Source of the DNA: Eutreptiella sp. 'Long Island Sound 2002'
Lineage: Eukaryota; Euglenozoa; Euglenophyceae; Eutreptiales; Eutreptiaceae
Assembly: GCA_964036045.1 (NCBI GenBank)
Contig: OZ038380.1
Location: 167,593,872-167,657,871 of the forward strand
Direction of reading: 5' to 3'
Length of the DNA: 64,000 bases
This document shows positions 19,690-29,235 of the stretch, piece by piece. A program made the translations under genes and the position numbers. The notes below the pieces were generated by a model. That model saw nothing but the letters and a program-made list of their open reading frames with translations, was not told the DNA's origin and did not search any database. The first letter of the stretch is position 1; each line of letters starts with the position of its first letter.

Positions 19690-20637
19690 TGCCTCATGGC
19701 CCATGCCAATGGACCCCCCATGCCAATGCCCCCCCCCCCCCTCTCGATAGAAGAAACATGGCCCCCGTTGCTAATGGACCCCCCCTCTCGAAAGAAGAAA
19801 CATGCCCCCCCCCCTCGAGATTTTTTCACCAAATTGCACACGAATTGCCTTTTTTTTGCCTCGTTTCTTTAGTGTGCAATGGCATGTGATGGGCGCACGA
19901 CATTTTTGTGTTGCTGCACAAGTGGAGGCACGTTGTGTTTGTGTGGGATGACCGCGAGCAGGTTCGACGGGACTTTATGGTAGGTCGTATGCTGCCTTGA
20001 CAGCATGTGCCGTTGGCTGATCATGTTGCCTAAAAGTACATTCGTTGGTTGACTTTTTTGTCCTTTGATCCGGGCCACATTTGGCCCCCTTGGTATATTG
20101 CGAGCACGCCGTTATTTTGTAGCATTCAGCCACGCTCGTCAGCTTCAATGCTAGATTCGCTGACTGCCACATGAAGTGTATGGTGCTGAAACTTTGTTGA
20201 GGCAGGCCTGCGGTCATCAGTTTCAACCATCATCGTTTCAAAAGTTGCAGTTGCACATTTTTTTCGTGTTTGCCATTGTGTCCTTGTATGTGTGAAGAAG
20301 GAAAGGCATGGGAAACAAATGGTGAGCACCACACAAAAAAGTGTAAAGGCATGCAAAAATTGCAAAAGGTGGCCAACGTGAGCTCCACAGCCACCACAAA
20401 GAGGTACAAAGCATTGGTCCCCACCACGTTTGCACCGATGCCACAAGCTAAAAAATGCGTACGCAAAGAGTTTTTACTTTGGATTTTTGACGAGACTTCG
20501 AGTCAATGGATCTCCCATGCGCGTGTCAATGGACCCCCCCCCCCCTTCGAAAGAAGACACATGGCCCCCCTTGCTAATGGACCCCCCTCTCGAAAGAAGA
20601 AACACAGCCCGGGCCATTGACACGGGGGGGGGGGGGG
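19690..20637. mobile_element. Candidate F6 element with subterminal repeats
   Basis: Both ends carry direct copies of a 43-bp unit containing CTCTCGAAAGAAGAAACATG and ATGGACCCCCC. Two are at about 19,690-19,810 and two at about 20,517-20,610. The right end finishes in a G run. The architecture matches the other GC-tipped families, but the tips are not exact inverted partners and no target duplication is evident. Part of the interior (19,800-19,980) recurs inverted at 46,995-47,234. No gene is seen. Confidence 0.4.
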
Positions 20638-21492
20638 TAACGACTTTGTGACCAGAGTTGGTGATTGCACTTTCGGAGGGGGGGGGGCGCCAATGGGCAC
20701 ACCAGGTGCGCCGTGCACAACACCAAAACGTCAGGTTATTGCTCCTGTTTACCAGCTAGACACACCCTCTCCACGTGTCTTAGTGTATTTCACTGAATTT
20801 GATATTTAAGCTTGTATGTTAGGGTATATCAGCCCCAGAGCCCAGAGCCCACTCAGCCAATGAATGACCACCAGGCATTGCGGCACATTGCAAAGTACGG
20901 CAACACAGGACAGCACAGATGCTTTGGACTGAGAGGAACGGAGGACCACACTGGTGGGTGTGGTACCTGATTTGTAGAAAACCACCGGATGCCAAAAATG
21001 GCCCCTAAGGAGAGCAAATCCATTGGCCACAAGACTTGTGTGCAGGCCCCTCCTTCCCACAAACATCGCACAATCAAGAGAGCAAGAAAATCAAGTATTC
21101 TACCACTTGTGCATGATGTGACGCGGGCGTGTTCATGAGATGTGCCTACCAATTGGCATGACCATGGGCAACGGCTTGGCTGCACCAGCATCGCATTTAG
21201 ATGGTTTTAGATGATCACCAAATTTAATGTGAGGAGACTTAGCCATGTGGTTTGACCAAGCACCCATAGTCTAGCCGGCAGCTGAGCAGGAAAGGTTGTA
21301 GGGACCGGATCCCTGATTTCATGGCCCGCTTGGGCGTCCTTGTCTATATGGCGCCCAAGTAAAGGCCGTTTGGCCTGGCGTTGCAATCTGCTTGTGCCAG
21401 TGTGTCCAAAGGCGAGGGCAGGGAGTGGGGCCACTAGTACAAGCAAAACTAGCAGGACAAGGTGAACACAAGAAGGAAAACATATGTTTGCG
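19982..21492. repeat. Block C, direct copy at 57,040-57,792
   Basis: Positions 19,982-20,077 and 20,890-21,492 match 57,040-57,792 continuously, so 20,078-20,889 is extra here or deleted there. The shared part shows no conserved reading frame. Its right end is where the LINE at 57.8 kb begins in the other copy. Confidence 0.75.
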
Positions 21493-21591
21493 CGCCTCAT
21501 CAAGTGCTCCCCCTTGGACATGGGGCGAATCACAGGGGGAACGTTAGCGCGCCGGGCATCTTTTGTGACCCGTGCCCTACCGGTGGACTGT

Positions 21592-21832
21592 TGCCGTTGA
21601 TATGTTGGGCAACATTATATGGATTTGCCCCTTGGCCCCCGGGACATCAGCAGATGTTTTGATTTGGGATGGGTATGGACCTTCGCGTACCCGAGGTGAT
21701 TTCTTTGATTTCGAAGTTGGAGGCCATGATGGTGCTTATAAAGGCCGGATTCATGTCATTGTGCCTCTCATTGGAAGAAAGAATGGCACTTTGACAGCCC
21801 GCCAACAATGTTACAATGACGTGCATGGGTGG
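21592..21832 (+). pseudogene. PIF/Harbinger-like DDE transposase core fragment
   Basis: The frame reads VAVDMLGNIIWICPLAPGTS, then IWDGYGPSRTRGDFF, GGHDGAYKG, HVIVPLIGRK and LTARQQCYNDVHGW. In DDE_Tnp_4 (HARBI1-like) transposases this order is the strand after the first Asp, the GDGGY box with the second catalytic Asp (here the Asp codon at 21,728-21,730), and the LTxxQxxYNxxHSxxR segment. The match stops just before the VExxFG block, which appears instead in the fragments at 4788 and 31,210. The 3-bp duplications of the elements agree with this superfamily. The copy is truncated and inactive. Confidence 0.6.
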
Positions 21833-22130
21833 TGTTGTGTTGCCAGAACGCTCCACCGTCGCAGTTTGTGATGAGTGTAAGGAGCACTATTGTACTGAAT
21901 GTATTGACACCCACACTTGTGGGACCAATGTTATGATGCAGCTCTACTGTTTGCGATACCTCAATAACACCTATCGCTTCTACTGGAGATCGATGCGGTT
22001 GTGCTATCCTAACCCCCCATTCTCCCAACTTGCTAAGGTGTTGACCAAGATAGCCCATAAAGGAGCGAGAGTGGTACTGTGTACCCCAGTTTGCAATTTT
22101 CTTGAGCTGGGGCAGTTTTGGGTCACCTAA
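21816..22130 (+). pseudogene. Cysteine-rich frame of an F3 element
   Basis: The 104-codon frame has CDECKEHYCTECIDTHTCG, spacing that fits a zinc-binding B-box- or RING-like site, and then an aromatic-rich tail. The words TCGTNV are shared with the F3 copy at 1094-1645. It may be the accessory or DNA-binding part of the element. It overlaps the transposase fragment in another frame, so at least one of the two is displaced by a deletion. Confidence 0.35.
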
Positions 22131-22256
22131 TTCTAAGGGCGTTTCCAAGGGGTGTGCTTGGGGGCTCTTCGGGGGGAACATAGTCTAAAAGTAGCGCGCC
22201 GGGCAAACATTCCCCCACAGCTCAATGATATGGTCGGCTCAAGGATTATGGGTACA

Positions 22257-22460
22257 CACCTCATGCAGCTACTTACTAGGTTTGCCTTACGGCGTGGCAG
22301 TCACCTACCGCAGTAGAGAGCTCTCTGGTTTAGTCATGTGAACTCTGGGTCTTTGCCACGTGGCCCTGCATTCCGGGGATCCACTGTATCACGTGCTGCC
22401 GTCGCCCACATTTCCAAGAACTGTCTTCAGTACTCTAATGAACTTCTGGAGTCAGCCACC
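22257..22460 (+). mobile_element. 3'-end-only LINE copy
   Basis: The sequence from TCATGCAGCTAC through GGCGTGGCAG, CATGTGAACTCTGGGTCTTT and AACTTCTGGAGTCA matches 38,389-38,609 and starts like the region after the LINE stop codon at 63,926. It is a 5'-truncated copy of that LINE type. A C run follows at about 22,460-22,492 and no A tail remains. Confidence 0.6.
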
Positions 22461-22803
22461 CCCCCCCCCCCCTCCCCCCGCCCCCCACCAAGAAGAATGA
22501 TATGGCCGGCTCAAGGATTCATGGTAGGGAATCCCCAGGTTTCAACCCCATATGCAACACATCTCCGTCTTAGAATCTTTATGATTTTTGGGTGAGGGGT
22601 TGCCCCGGTCCCGCATGCGGCATGTGATGCCGCGCGTGCGTCTTGTGGATTGAGTTGTGGTTTGTCCTGAGGGCAATCCAAGCTACAATTGCTGGGATTG
22701 TATGGCAAAGGGATTTGGGTGATGTAGTAAAACGTGAATACCGGTACGGTCAGATGCACAGGTGTGCAGACTGCATTTTGTATTTTTGTGTGCAGCCCTC
22801 ACA
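22461..22803. other. Region upstream of the LRR gene
   Basis: It contains a C-rich tract and then a sequence sharing TATGGCCGGCTCAAGGATT with the flank at 22,231. Just before the LRR start a pyrimidine-rich run ends in TTTTTGTGTGCAG, which looks like a 3' splice site. An upstream non-coding exon is possible. No promoter element can be supported. Confidence 0.4.
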
Positions 22804-24045
22804 ATGCTCTCACGCCTGTCCGCTGTGCAATGGAAGCTGATATCCGACTTCCTACAGTCCCCTTCCCTGAGTCAGGTATGCCACATGGCGTGGGTGCATT
22901 TGCAGAGCCGACACCTGGTCTGGCATGCCAACTTGAGCAATGTCCACGAGCTGGTTGCCTACGTCAACAGCAATGCTGCAGTCTGCACCCTCAGCATCAG
23001 ATGCAAAGATCTTCAGGATGAGGGTACGTATGCCCTTGGGTTGTTGAAGAACGCCCTATCGCTGACAGTCCTGGATCTGGATCTGGGGGACAATCAAACC
23101 TGTGACGCTGGTGCAGCAGGCCTTGCCCTGCTCCACAGAGCGCCCTCTCTGACCACCCTCTCTCTGAATCTGCAGCGTAACCTAATCAGAGACAATGGTG
23201 CACGTGCGCTGTCTGTGCTGAGCTCTTCCCCCTCCCTCAAAACCCTTGCCATCAATTTTGCCCACAATGAAATTGGGGACGGCGGTGCCGAAGCACTCGC
23301 CATGCTCAAGAACGCCCCGTCTCTTACCTCCCTAATTTTGCACCTGGCAGGCAATTGCATCAGCAGCAGAGGTGCACATGCCCTGGCTGCCCTGAAAGAT
23401 GCTGTCCAGTTGACAGCCATCTCCCTACATTTGGCCCCGAATCAAATTGCAAACGACGGTGCACAATCACTTGCGACACTGAAACATTTGCCCCGATTAA
23501 AGGCCCTCACTCTGAATCTGGGCAGCAACCAACTGAATTACGTTGGGGCGCAGGCACTTGCTACGCTAAGGCACGCACCCTTTTTGACGTCTCTGACTCT
23601 GAAACTGGAAGGGAACAAACTGAGGGATAGCGGTGTAGAAGTGCTTGCTGCGCTGAAGGATGCACCCTGTCTGCAGGCTATTACACTGAACCTGCGACAA
23701 AACCAAGTCAGAAACAAGGGCGCACAAGCACTCGCGCTGCTAAGAGGTGCACCCTCACTGACGTCCCTCACTCTAGACCTTGCAGGGAATCAAATCAAGG
23801 ACAATGGTGCACTTGCGCTGTCTACCCTCATAGCCGCACCCTCCTTGACAGCCCTCACGCTGCAGCTCCGAGGCAATTACATCGGCAACCCTGGCGCAGA
23901 TGCGCTTGCTGCACTGAAGACTGCCCCAACGCTGAGCACCCTCACGCTGCTGCTGGCAGGCAACAAGATTGGAGGGGAAGGGGCACAGACACTCACCGCA
24001 ATGCCGGCATCAGCCTCACTGAAAGCCTTCATGCTAGACCTCTGA
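22804..24045 (+). CDS. Leucine-rich-repeat protein
   Basis: The first ATG of the frame is at 22,804, giving 413 residues; the frame is open a little further upstream. Residues 1-60 begin like a short helical cap with LSAVQWKLISDFL. From about residue 87 there are eleven full 29-residue repeats with the pattern LxxLxLxLxxNxIxxxGAxALAxLKxAPS, then a final half repeat ending in DL. This is the ribonuclease-inhibitor/NLRC3-like class of LRR, which forms a curved protein-binding scaffold. There is no signal peptide, membrane segment, NACHT or kinase domain, so it is likely a cytosolic or nuclear adaptor. It has no frameshift and uniform codon use, unlike its surroundings, and is the best candidate for a working host gene. 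The partner is unknown. Confidence 0.85.
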   Translation: MLSRLSAVQWKLISDFLQSPSLSQVCHMAWVHLQSRHLVWHANLSNVHELVAYVNSNAAVCTLSIRCKDLQDEGTYALGLLKNALSLTVLDLDLGDNQTCDAGAAGLALLHRAPSLTTLSLNLQRNLIRDNGARALSVLSSSPSLKTLAINFAHNEIGDGGAEALAMLKNAPSLTSLILHLAGNCISSRGAHALAALKDAVQLTAISLHLAPNQIANDGAQSLATLKHLPRLKALTLNLGSNQLNYVGAQALATLRHAPFLTSLTLKLEGNKLRDSGVEVLAALKDAPCLQAITLNLRQNQVRNKGAQALALLRGAPSLTSLTLDLAGNQIKDNGALALSTLIAAPSLTALTLQLRGNYIGNPGADALAALKTAPTLSTLTLLLAGNKIGGEGAQTLTAMPASASLKAFMLDL

Positions 24046-24437
24046 TGTGGGGAAGCAGCCCAGCCCGGTCTTTGCATGCGACATCCCCCCCTTCCTCCAA
24101 CAGTTAAGGAAGTCTACGAAAGGGTCCACCGACATTTTCGGTTTGCTCACTTGTATTAGACCTTTTCCCCTGCCACCCACAATTTTTTTTTGGCCAACAG
24201 ACCCTTCAGACCCCAACCCCCCCTTCCCTTTTCCCCCTTGAAGTACATCCCTGGGTGACCCCTTGCGCCCAGGCCATGCCCTTCAATCATCTGCACCACG
24301 TTGTAGAAGCAAACCCCTCCCCCACTGAAGCAGCCCCCTCCTCTCCTTGACCGAAATGTCAGGCCCAAATGACGCCTTGCGTCCAGGCCATTGCTTAGTG
24401 CCACCTCCCCACCCCCTCTCCAGTGGGGGGTGAGGGT
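24046..24437. other. Intergenic, G/C-rich
   Basis: This is the downstream region of the LRR gene. It holds imperfect copies of a segment containing CTTGCGYCCAGGCCAT (about 24,263 and 24,376). No gene is seen. Confidence 0.45.
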
Positions 24438-24634
24438 ATTGGGGCCTCTACATGGCAGTGCGGTATGCCTGATTTCTCCCCACTTTAGGGACCCTTGTTT
24501 TGCCGATGCTGGTTTGCTGACCAGCGAATCTCATACTGTTGGTGCAGGAAAAAGTATTTCATGTGTTCTGTGGCGGGGCCGGACACTGTCCCAATGGATA
24601 CTCGAGGCATGCCCTGCATCATCGGCATCGAGGA
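24438..24634. repeat. 196-bp direct repeat, left copy
   Basis: The sequence from ATTGGGGCCTCTACATGG to ATCGGCATCGAGGA recurs at 25,037-25,233 with one or two differences. The first 40 bases belong to the LINE reverse-transcriptase sequence; the remainder is of unknown origin. Confidence 0.8.
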
Positions 24635-24959
24635 CCGCTCAGGACCCCCATTTCTGCAATGGCGCATGGCATTCCTCTGATGTACACCTGCCGGTTTGCC
24701 TTCCACTGCGAAGGTGTTGCAGCTTCCTTTGTAGTATCATCTCAATAAGACAGTCCCCTCTCTTTGCGAGGGGTAGGCCTGTCTTAAAGGTACTATATGA
24801 CTCTGGTCGTGTACCATAATGTAACAAAGTACCTCCCGTGCCTTGCTGGTGGCCCACTGTGAGATGCGCATGCTGCGCAAGGCATCATGCAGGATGTCAT
24901 CAGGCCACAACCGACTGTCGGTTGTGACATACACACGTGGCAGGAATTCACGCGCGCTG

Positions 24960-25233
24960 CGCAACGACCCGACAATAAGGCACCCGGTGTGGATCGTGTG
25001 TTCCCTCATCTATACCAGTGGCTACCCAGGAGCTGTATTGGGGCCTCTACATGGCAGTGCGGTATGCCTGATTTCTCCCCACTTTAGGGACCCTTGTTTT
25101 GCCAATGCTGGTTTGCTGACCAGCGAATCTCATACTGTTGGTGCAGGAAAAAGTATTTCATGTGTTCTGTGGCGGGGCCGGACACTGTCCCAATGGATAC
25201 TCGAGGCATGCCCTGCATCATCGGCATCGAGGA
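24960..25233 (+). pseudogene. LINE reverse-transcriptase fragment plus right copy of the 196-bp repeat
   Basis: The frame NKAPGVDRVFPHLYQWLPR corresponds to NKAAGMDHVAPHLYQWLPR in the LINE at 60,665-60,720. The next bases (GGGCCTCTACATGGCAGTGCG) also match in nucleotides; that word is 21 bases, its core being CTCTACATGGCAGTGCG. The match ends abruptly where the 196-bp repeat diverges. The piece is too short to be active. Confidence 0.6.
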
Positions 25234-25565
25234 ACGACCGACCTGGCACGTCAAAGTGGTGAGGGACGGGGCACGATCACAGGGCTCTTGAGCCCGCCCG
25301 GATTTCCAAACGGCCTCAAAATTAGATAGTTGTGGTGGTAGACACAGTTGCGCGCATGTTGTTTGTCAATCAAAATGCAATAGGCCATGAACGACTTGAT
25401 ATCTTCTTTCATGCTAAGGTCGGTCTCAGACGTCGCGTACAGGATTTCTAGAGCTATTAGGCTTTCACCAAAATGTTGGCGCCTTTTCAAGGTCTGTTTC
25501 AGGGTGTGCCTGAGGCTCTTCCGATGGGGGTATTAGTCTAAAAGTGGTGGACAGTGCAAGGATTC
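25234..25565. mobile_element. Solo right end of an F3-like element
   Basis: The stretch from GTGTGCCTGAGGCTCTTC through GTCTAAAAGT to GGATTCCCCC at 25,565 parallels the right terminus of the F3 element at about 22,155-22,216. The 11-mer is degenerate here and no left end was found, so this is a relic. The rest of the interval shows nothing. Confidence 0.4.
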
Positions 25566-25639
25566 CCCCATGCCACGCAGCACGCCTCTGCATCCCTCAG
25601 TCATTCTGTTTGCGACTAGCGTGACATGGTGCCCAGCTA

Positions 25640-25775
25640 CAGGGCCGTGTGGCCTGGCACTAGTACCACGTGCTGCTGGGGCTTTGTAGGCTTGGGGGTC
25701 AATTGACCGTGCCGCCACGTGACTCAGTGGCACCCATCATTGCCTCCACCGGCATTTCGGCATGGTCTTCTGGTG
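25640..25775 (+). pseudogene. LINE C-terminal fragment
   Basis: TGTGGCCTGGCAC, GTACCACG, CAATTGACCGTGCC and GGCATTTCGGCATGG correspond in order to 63,170-63,290, the C-terminal part of the 59.7-63.9 kb LINE ORF. It is a short relic. Confidence 0.55.
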
Positions 25776-26640
25776 GCGTGTGTCGTGTCGATGGATGTAA
25801 CGTGCCAGAGAGTGTGTGTATATGGGCAGTGCCTCTAGTTCCACCCGCCAAATGCAGCCGCAGCTGTATTACGACATTGTTTTGGGTGCCATTGACAGAC
25901 GATGCCATTCAAATGTGCAGTAAAAGGTGCCTCAGCTCTGTTGCTGGTCAGTCCCGTTGGATGGACTGAAAGTGCTGTGCTCACTCCGCTGCTGGAATCT
26001 GTTGGGCCAAGCAAGCAGCCACAAAATCAATGCACCTGGATCGCCTCAGTGCCCCCCCTGTTGAGGTTTCAGGCAGACTTTGATTCTGCCTTTTTGTGTT
26101 CTTGTTGTATGTACCCCCACCCCTTCCCGCGGCAATCACCCCTTCCTTGCAACCCCCCCCCCCCCCCAACCGGTAGACCGTCACTTAGCCCCAAAAGCAT
26201 AGGAAATGCTAGGCGCTGAAGGCGTTGAAGATAATTTTTCATAGGTTATACTAGACTCCGCGCGCTAGGGGGGAAGATTGCAACGGGGGGGCGTACCAGT
26301 GTGGGGGCGCACTAAAATCGCCAAAGGGTCAACTGTGCGCACCTTCGCATGTGTGCAGCAGCTCAAACTCCAGCAGCAGGCTGGTGGAGCCTCATCCAAC
26401 TACACCCTCCCAGCGGCACCCCGTCAACTGTTCTGGCGTTGGCATTGAATTGAGGTGCTGATAAGGGGTGCTGTGCAAATTCAAATCCTCCTTCAGTAGC
26501 ATTGCTTTTAGCGTTGGCACGTGTCCTGGACCGCTGAGCTGTTCTACACTGTGCTGAGACACTGGACCGTTCCTCGTTGACCGAATTCAGGTTTGCAGTA
26601 TTGAGATGTCAAGCAGATTTCGCTTCTGCCATTTTGTGAT
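25776..26640. other. Patchwork of R1 and R2 fragments
   Basis: It holds a short R2-end piece (TTTCAGGCAGACTTTGATTC at about 26,067), a C run, and an R1 start at about 26,290 with G7CGTACCAGTGTGG. No intact element or gene is seen. Confidence 0.45.
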
Positions 26641-26644
26641 GTGG

Positions 26645-26760
26645 TTGTGAGGACCAGTGTGGGGACGCACAAAATTAGCCAAGGGGTCAATGTTGCGCAC
26701 TTTTCCGTCGTGCGCACCACCCCAGACTCCCGCAGAAAGTCACCTCGAAGAGAGGTTGTT
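26645..26760. repeat. Dispersed repeat R1, copy with unoccupied F2 target
   Basis: This copy reads GACGCACAAAATTAGCCAAG followed by GGGTCAATG without interruption. It shows the state of the R1 site that the F2 element at 4500-5084 entered. Confidence 0.65.
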
Positions 26761-26942
26761 AGATCAAGCGCAGGCGCGAGCGGCGTATACCCCCCTTTTT
26801 TGGGGTCATTCGCGCAGCATACCCCAAGGCATGATATTGGATGTCCAACCCCTTGTAAAATCATTATTTTGCCCAATAAGACCATCCCCCAATGGATTTT
26901 TTGATTCTGAGGCCTCTACCCCCTAAAACTGGATATCAGTTT

Positions 26943-26993
26943 TGGGGGGGGGGTGGGGGGGGGTGGGGGGGGGTGGGGGTGGGGGGGGGGGGT
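26943..26993 (+). repeat. Poly-G tract with T spacers
   Basis: Runs of 8 to 12 G separated by single T extend for about 50 bases. The strand could form stacked G-quadruplexes. It is also a place where assembly or polymerase errors are likely. Confidence 0.85.
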
Positions 26994-27050
26994 CAAAAGT
27001 TTTTGCTTAACAGGCTTCAAGCAGTGGGGAAGATGTATGCTGTAGCATCG

Positions 27051-27118
27051 CCGCTGGTCCAATGGTAACGCAGCCGACGCATGCTTTACAGTCGGTGGGT
27101 CAAATCCCGGCCTGCTGA
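27051..27118 (+). pseudogene. tRNA-like module, plus strand
   Basis: An A-box-like GGTCCAATGGTAACGC and a B-box-like GGGTCAAATCCC are spaced as in a tRNA, with GCTTTACA in the anticodon-loop position. The acceptor and T stems do not pair well, so it is not an intact tRNA gene. It is probably the head of a tRNA-derived short element and is paired with the inverted module at 27,151-27,222. Confidence 0.5.
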
Positions 27119-27121
27119 CTT

Positions 27122-27144
27122 TTGCAGCGGCGGCGCCGCTGCAA
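27122..27144. repeat. Perfect 11-bp-arm palindrome between two tRNA-like modules
   Basis: TTGCAGCGGCG and CGCCGCTGCAA flank a single G at 27,133. The two tRNA-like modules face each other across it. Confidence 0.85.
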
Positions 27145-27150
27145 ATAATC

Positions 27151-27222
27151 AGCGCACCAGGGTTCGAACAGCCGACCTAAAAGCTGGCGGTGGCATGCAT
27201 TACCACTCGGCCACCACCGATA
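27151..27222 (-). pseudogene. tRNA-like module, minus strand
   Basis: On the minus strand TGGCCGAGTGGTAATGC (A box) is followed by CAGCTTTTAGG and TGTTCGAACCC (B box). Stem pairing is incomplete. Like the plus-strand module it ends with GCTGA and TTTGCAGCGGCG, so the two are homologous and arranged tail to tail. Confidence 0.5.
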
Positions 27223-28407
27223 CTTGAGGTGAAAATGGTCCCGACTGCTACATAAAGTGTCTGCTACTAACAAAAAACCCAAAGTGTGTGTTTCTGTCTG
27301 CCTGACTGCTGGCCTGTCTAACTGACTGATTGGCTGACTGTCAACCTCTCTTCGAGGTGCACTGCCGAAGGCAATAGAATTTGTGGAGCATCAATGAGCC
27401 CTGCGGCCAGACTGCACCTTCTGCAACCCAAGTCTGCAGAATTGCAAGTTTGCCCGCATGATTCTCGCGTTTCCCTTCCGTAGGTGTGAGGTTGGCAGTG
27501 TAGTCATCACAGCAATGAGGTGCGCGTTGGCAATAATTCTGACAGCAAACAAGACACGCAACTCCTTGTCACTGTATTTGCTTTTTTTTGCACACTCCAC
27601 CCCTCTACATTGTGCAATATGTCCCCTAAGCACCTTTTTTCCCCCCTTCAAGGACCCACCCCTTTTCCCCATGTGTGTTGGGGTGTTCCCTAGGCGATAT
27701 GGATAGGCCCCTTTGTGGTTGGGGATATGTCCTGGTCCTAGGTCCTAACTCAACAATATATCGGAGATATTCAAGATTTGTGGCGGATTTGGGCACCTGG
27801 GGATCTGCTGAACTCAGCTAAACGAAACCCATGGCAGCGTGTAACAGTGCCTTGAGCGCCAGATTGAGCAAGACGAGGCGCTATACAAATGTCGTTTGTT
27901 GCTAATTGAAGATCCTGCCCTCAAGCTCAGCCCTGTGGCGGTCCCCCAGGGGCGAACGCCCCCCTCCCCCCCCCATCGCAACCCCCACCCACTCAGTGGG
28001 TTTTGTACAGGCCAGTACTCCAAAAGGACATGGAATGGTGCTTTTTTTGTTTTTGTTGCAAGTTTCACTGTTTCTGCAGTTTGAGAGGATTCTGCTTGCC
28101 CTGCGGCGCCTGCAGCGTGCAGAGCAGCCCCTCAATGGCAGAGGGAGGCCTGAGACGTCAAGTTATGCGCACCCCCCGAGATATCACATTGATGGAGGCA
28201 GCTGGGCAGTGTACCCCAACACAGTACTGTATGGCCACAGTCCTATGCTGTTCTTACATCCATCTGTCGCAGTTGTAGTTATCAGTTGTTGTGATGATTT
28301 GGATCAGATTTGCCACATTGAAGAGCTCATCTGTCATTTTGAGATTGTACTGTCCTGAAGAGCCTTTGGATTGTCCTTCCTCAGCCCTTGCCTTAGGAGG
28401 CGGTGAG
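27223..28407. other. Mixed spacer with R1 piece
   Basis: CTGACTG-type simple repeats occur at about 27,300-27,345 and an R1 part copy at 27,382-27,510. A segment at 28,270-28,400 matches 7960-8095 and includes the frame ending HIEELICHFEIVLS. No gene is supported. Confidence 0.45.
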
Positions 28408-28690
28408 TGAGACAACCTGTGGGCCATTCTCGTTGAACTCTGGTTTGTGGTAAAGGGCTCACGACTGCTGAGGAACCGTGCATGTTGTCAGCCACAATGC
28501 AAAGGGGAGGCCCAACAGCCCAATCATCCATGCCGGCTGCCCAGGAGGGGGGTTTCTCGGGAGTGGCAATATCCCCATTTTTCTGGCTTGTTGGCTTTGT
28601 GGAGTGGATCTTGCATCTTTGCATGTGTTGTGGACCTTTGATGTGTTGTGCACTGTGCTGAGACACTGGGATTCTAGGTGTTGTGTCTAT
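28408..28690. repeat. Dispersed repeat R2, copy 3
   Basis: This is nearly identical to 8100-8375. It is cut at ATATGGAGCC by the Penelope-like sequence, and a second partial R2 follows on the other side. Confidence 0.7.
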
Positions 28691-29235
28691 ATGGAGCCCA
28701 CACGCCCAAGCACATCAAGCCCACACACACGTGTTGTTATATACGGTGGACATCAAACCATCCTAGATCCATCAAACTAGGATGGATCAAAGGCGAACTG
28801 ATCCGTTTTCTCAGAATATGCTCACATGTACAATATTTTCACATTTGTGTGAATTATCTCGTTGGGGCGCTGAAGAGGTTGGGATATCCTGCTTCGGCAT
28901 ACACCCCATTACCAGTTGCATGGCATGACCGAGATCGATATATGAAACGATGTGAAAGACCAGAAACAAAGGACATCATACACATCATTCGTGCACCACA
29001 TCACTCTGCATTCCCGATATCGTTTTCATCTATTATACGCACCGTTCAATCTCGGATGCGGTCGATTCTTCCCAATTTGCGATTGTATGTGACTTTACGC
29101 CCGGCACTGTCTCTACGCCAAGTTTTCCTTTCATGGAAAAACAAGACACTGAGACGACCAGAATTACAAGCACGGGAAGAAGCCGATTTTGAACACATGG
29201 TGAATTTGCTGTGTGACTTGGCTGCTGGCACATAG
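28691..29235 (+). pseudogene. Penelope-like reverse transcriptase, C-terminal fragment
   Basis: The frame running from about 28,700 to a stop at 29,235 contains IKGELIRFLRICSHVQYF, LKRLGYP, a linker, IIRTVQSRMRSILPNLRLYV and TLRPALSLRQVF. The GELxRxxRxCS word and the later PxxSLR-type linker are features of Penelope-like element reverse transcriptases after the catalytic palm. The palm itself (YxDD) is missing, so this is 5' truncated. The frame ends without a GIY-YIG endonuclease, as in endonuclease-lacking or N-terminal-endonuclease lineages. The local base composition is A/T-richer than its surroundings, which suits a separate origin. Confidence 0.6.

Larger units (their letters stand above)
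21535..22216. mobile_element. F3 DNA transposon with DDE transposase piece
   Basis: The tips GGGGGAACGTTAGCGCGCC and CGCGCCGGGCAAACATTCCCCC (22 bases; the key parts are GCGCGCCGGGC and the C5 end) are inverted counterparts. They are flanked by ACA (21532-21534 and 22217-22219). At 682 bp it is larger than its relative at 1094-1645 and keeps coding sequence: the catalytic-core piece of a transposase and a cysteine-rich frame. Confidence 0.85.

Noticed and set aside
27051-27222. Functional tRNA genes
   Set aside because: Acceptor and T stems do not pair in any register I tried, so only tRNA-like status is supported.
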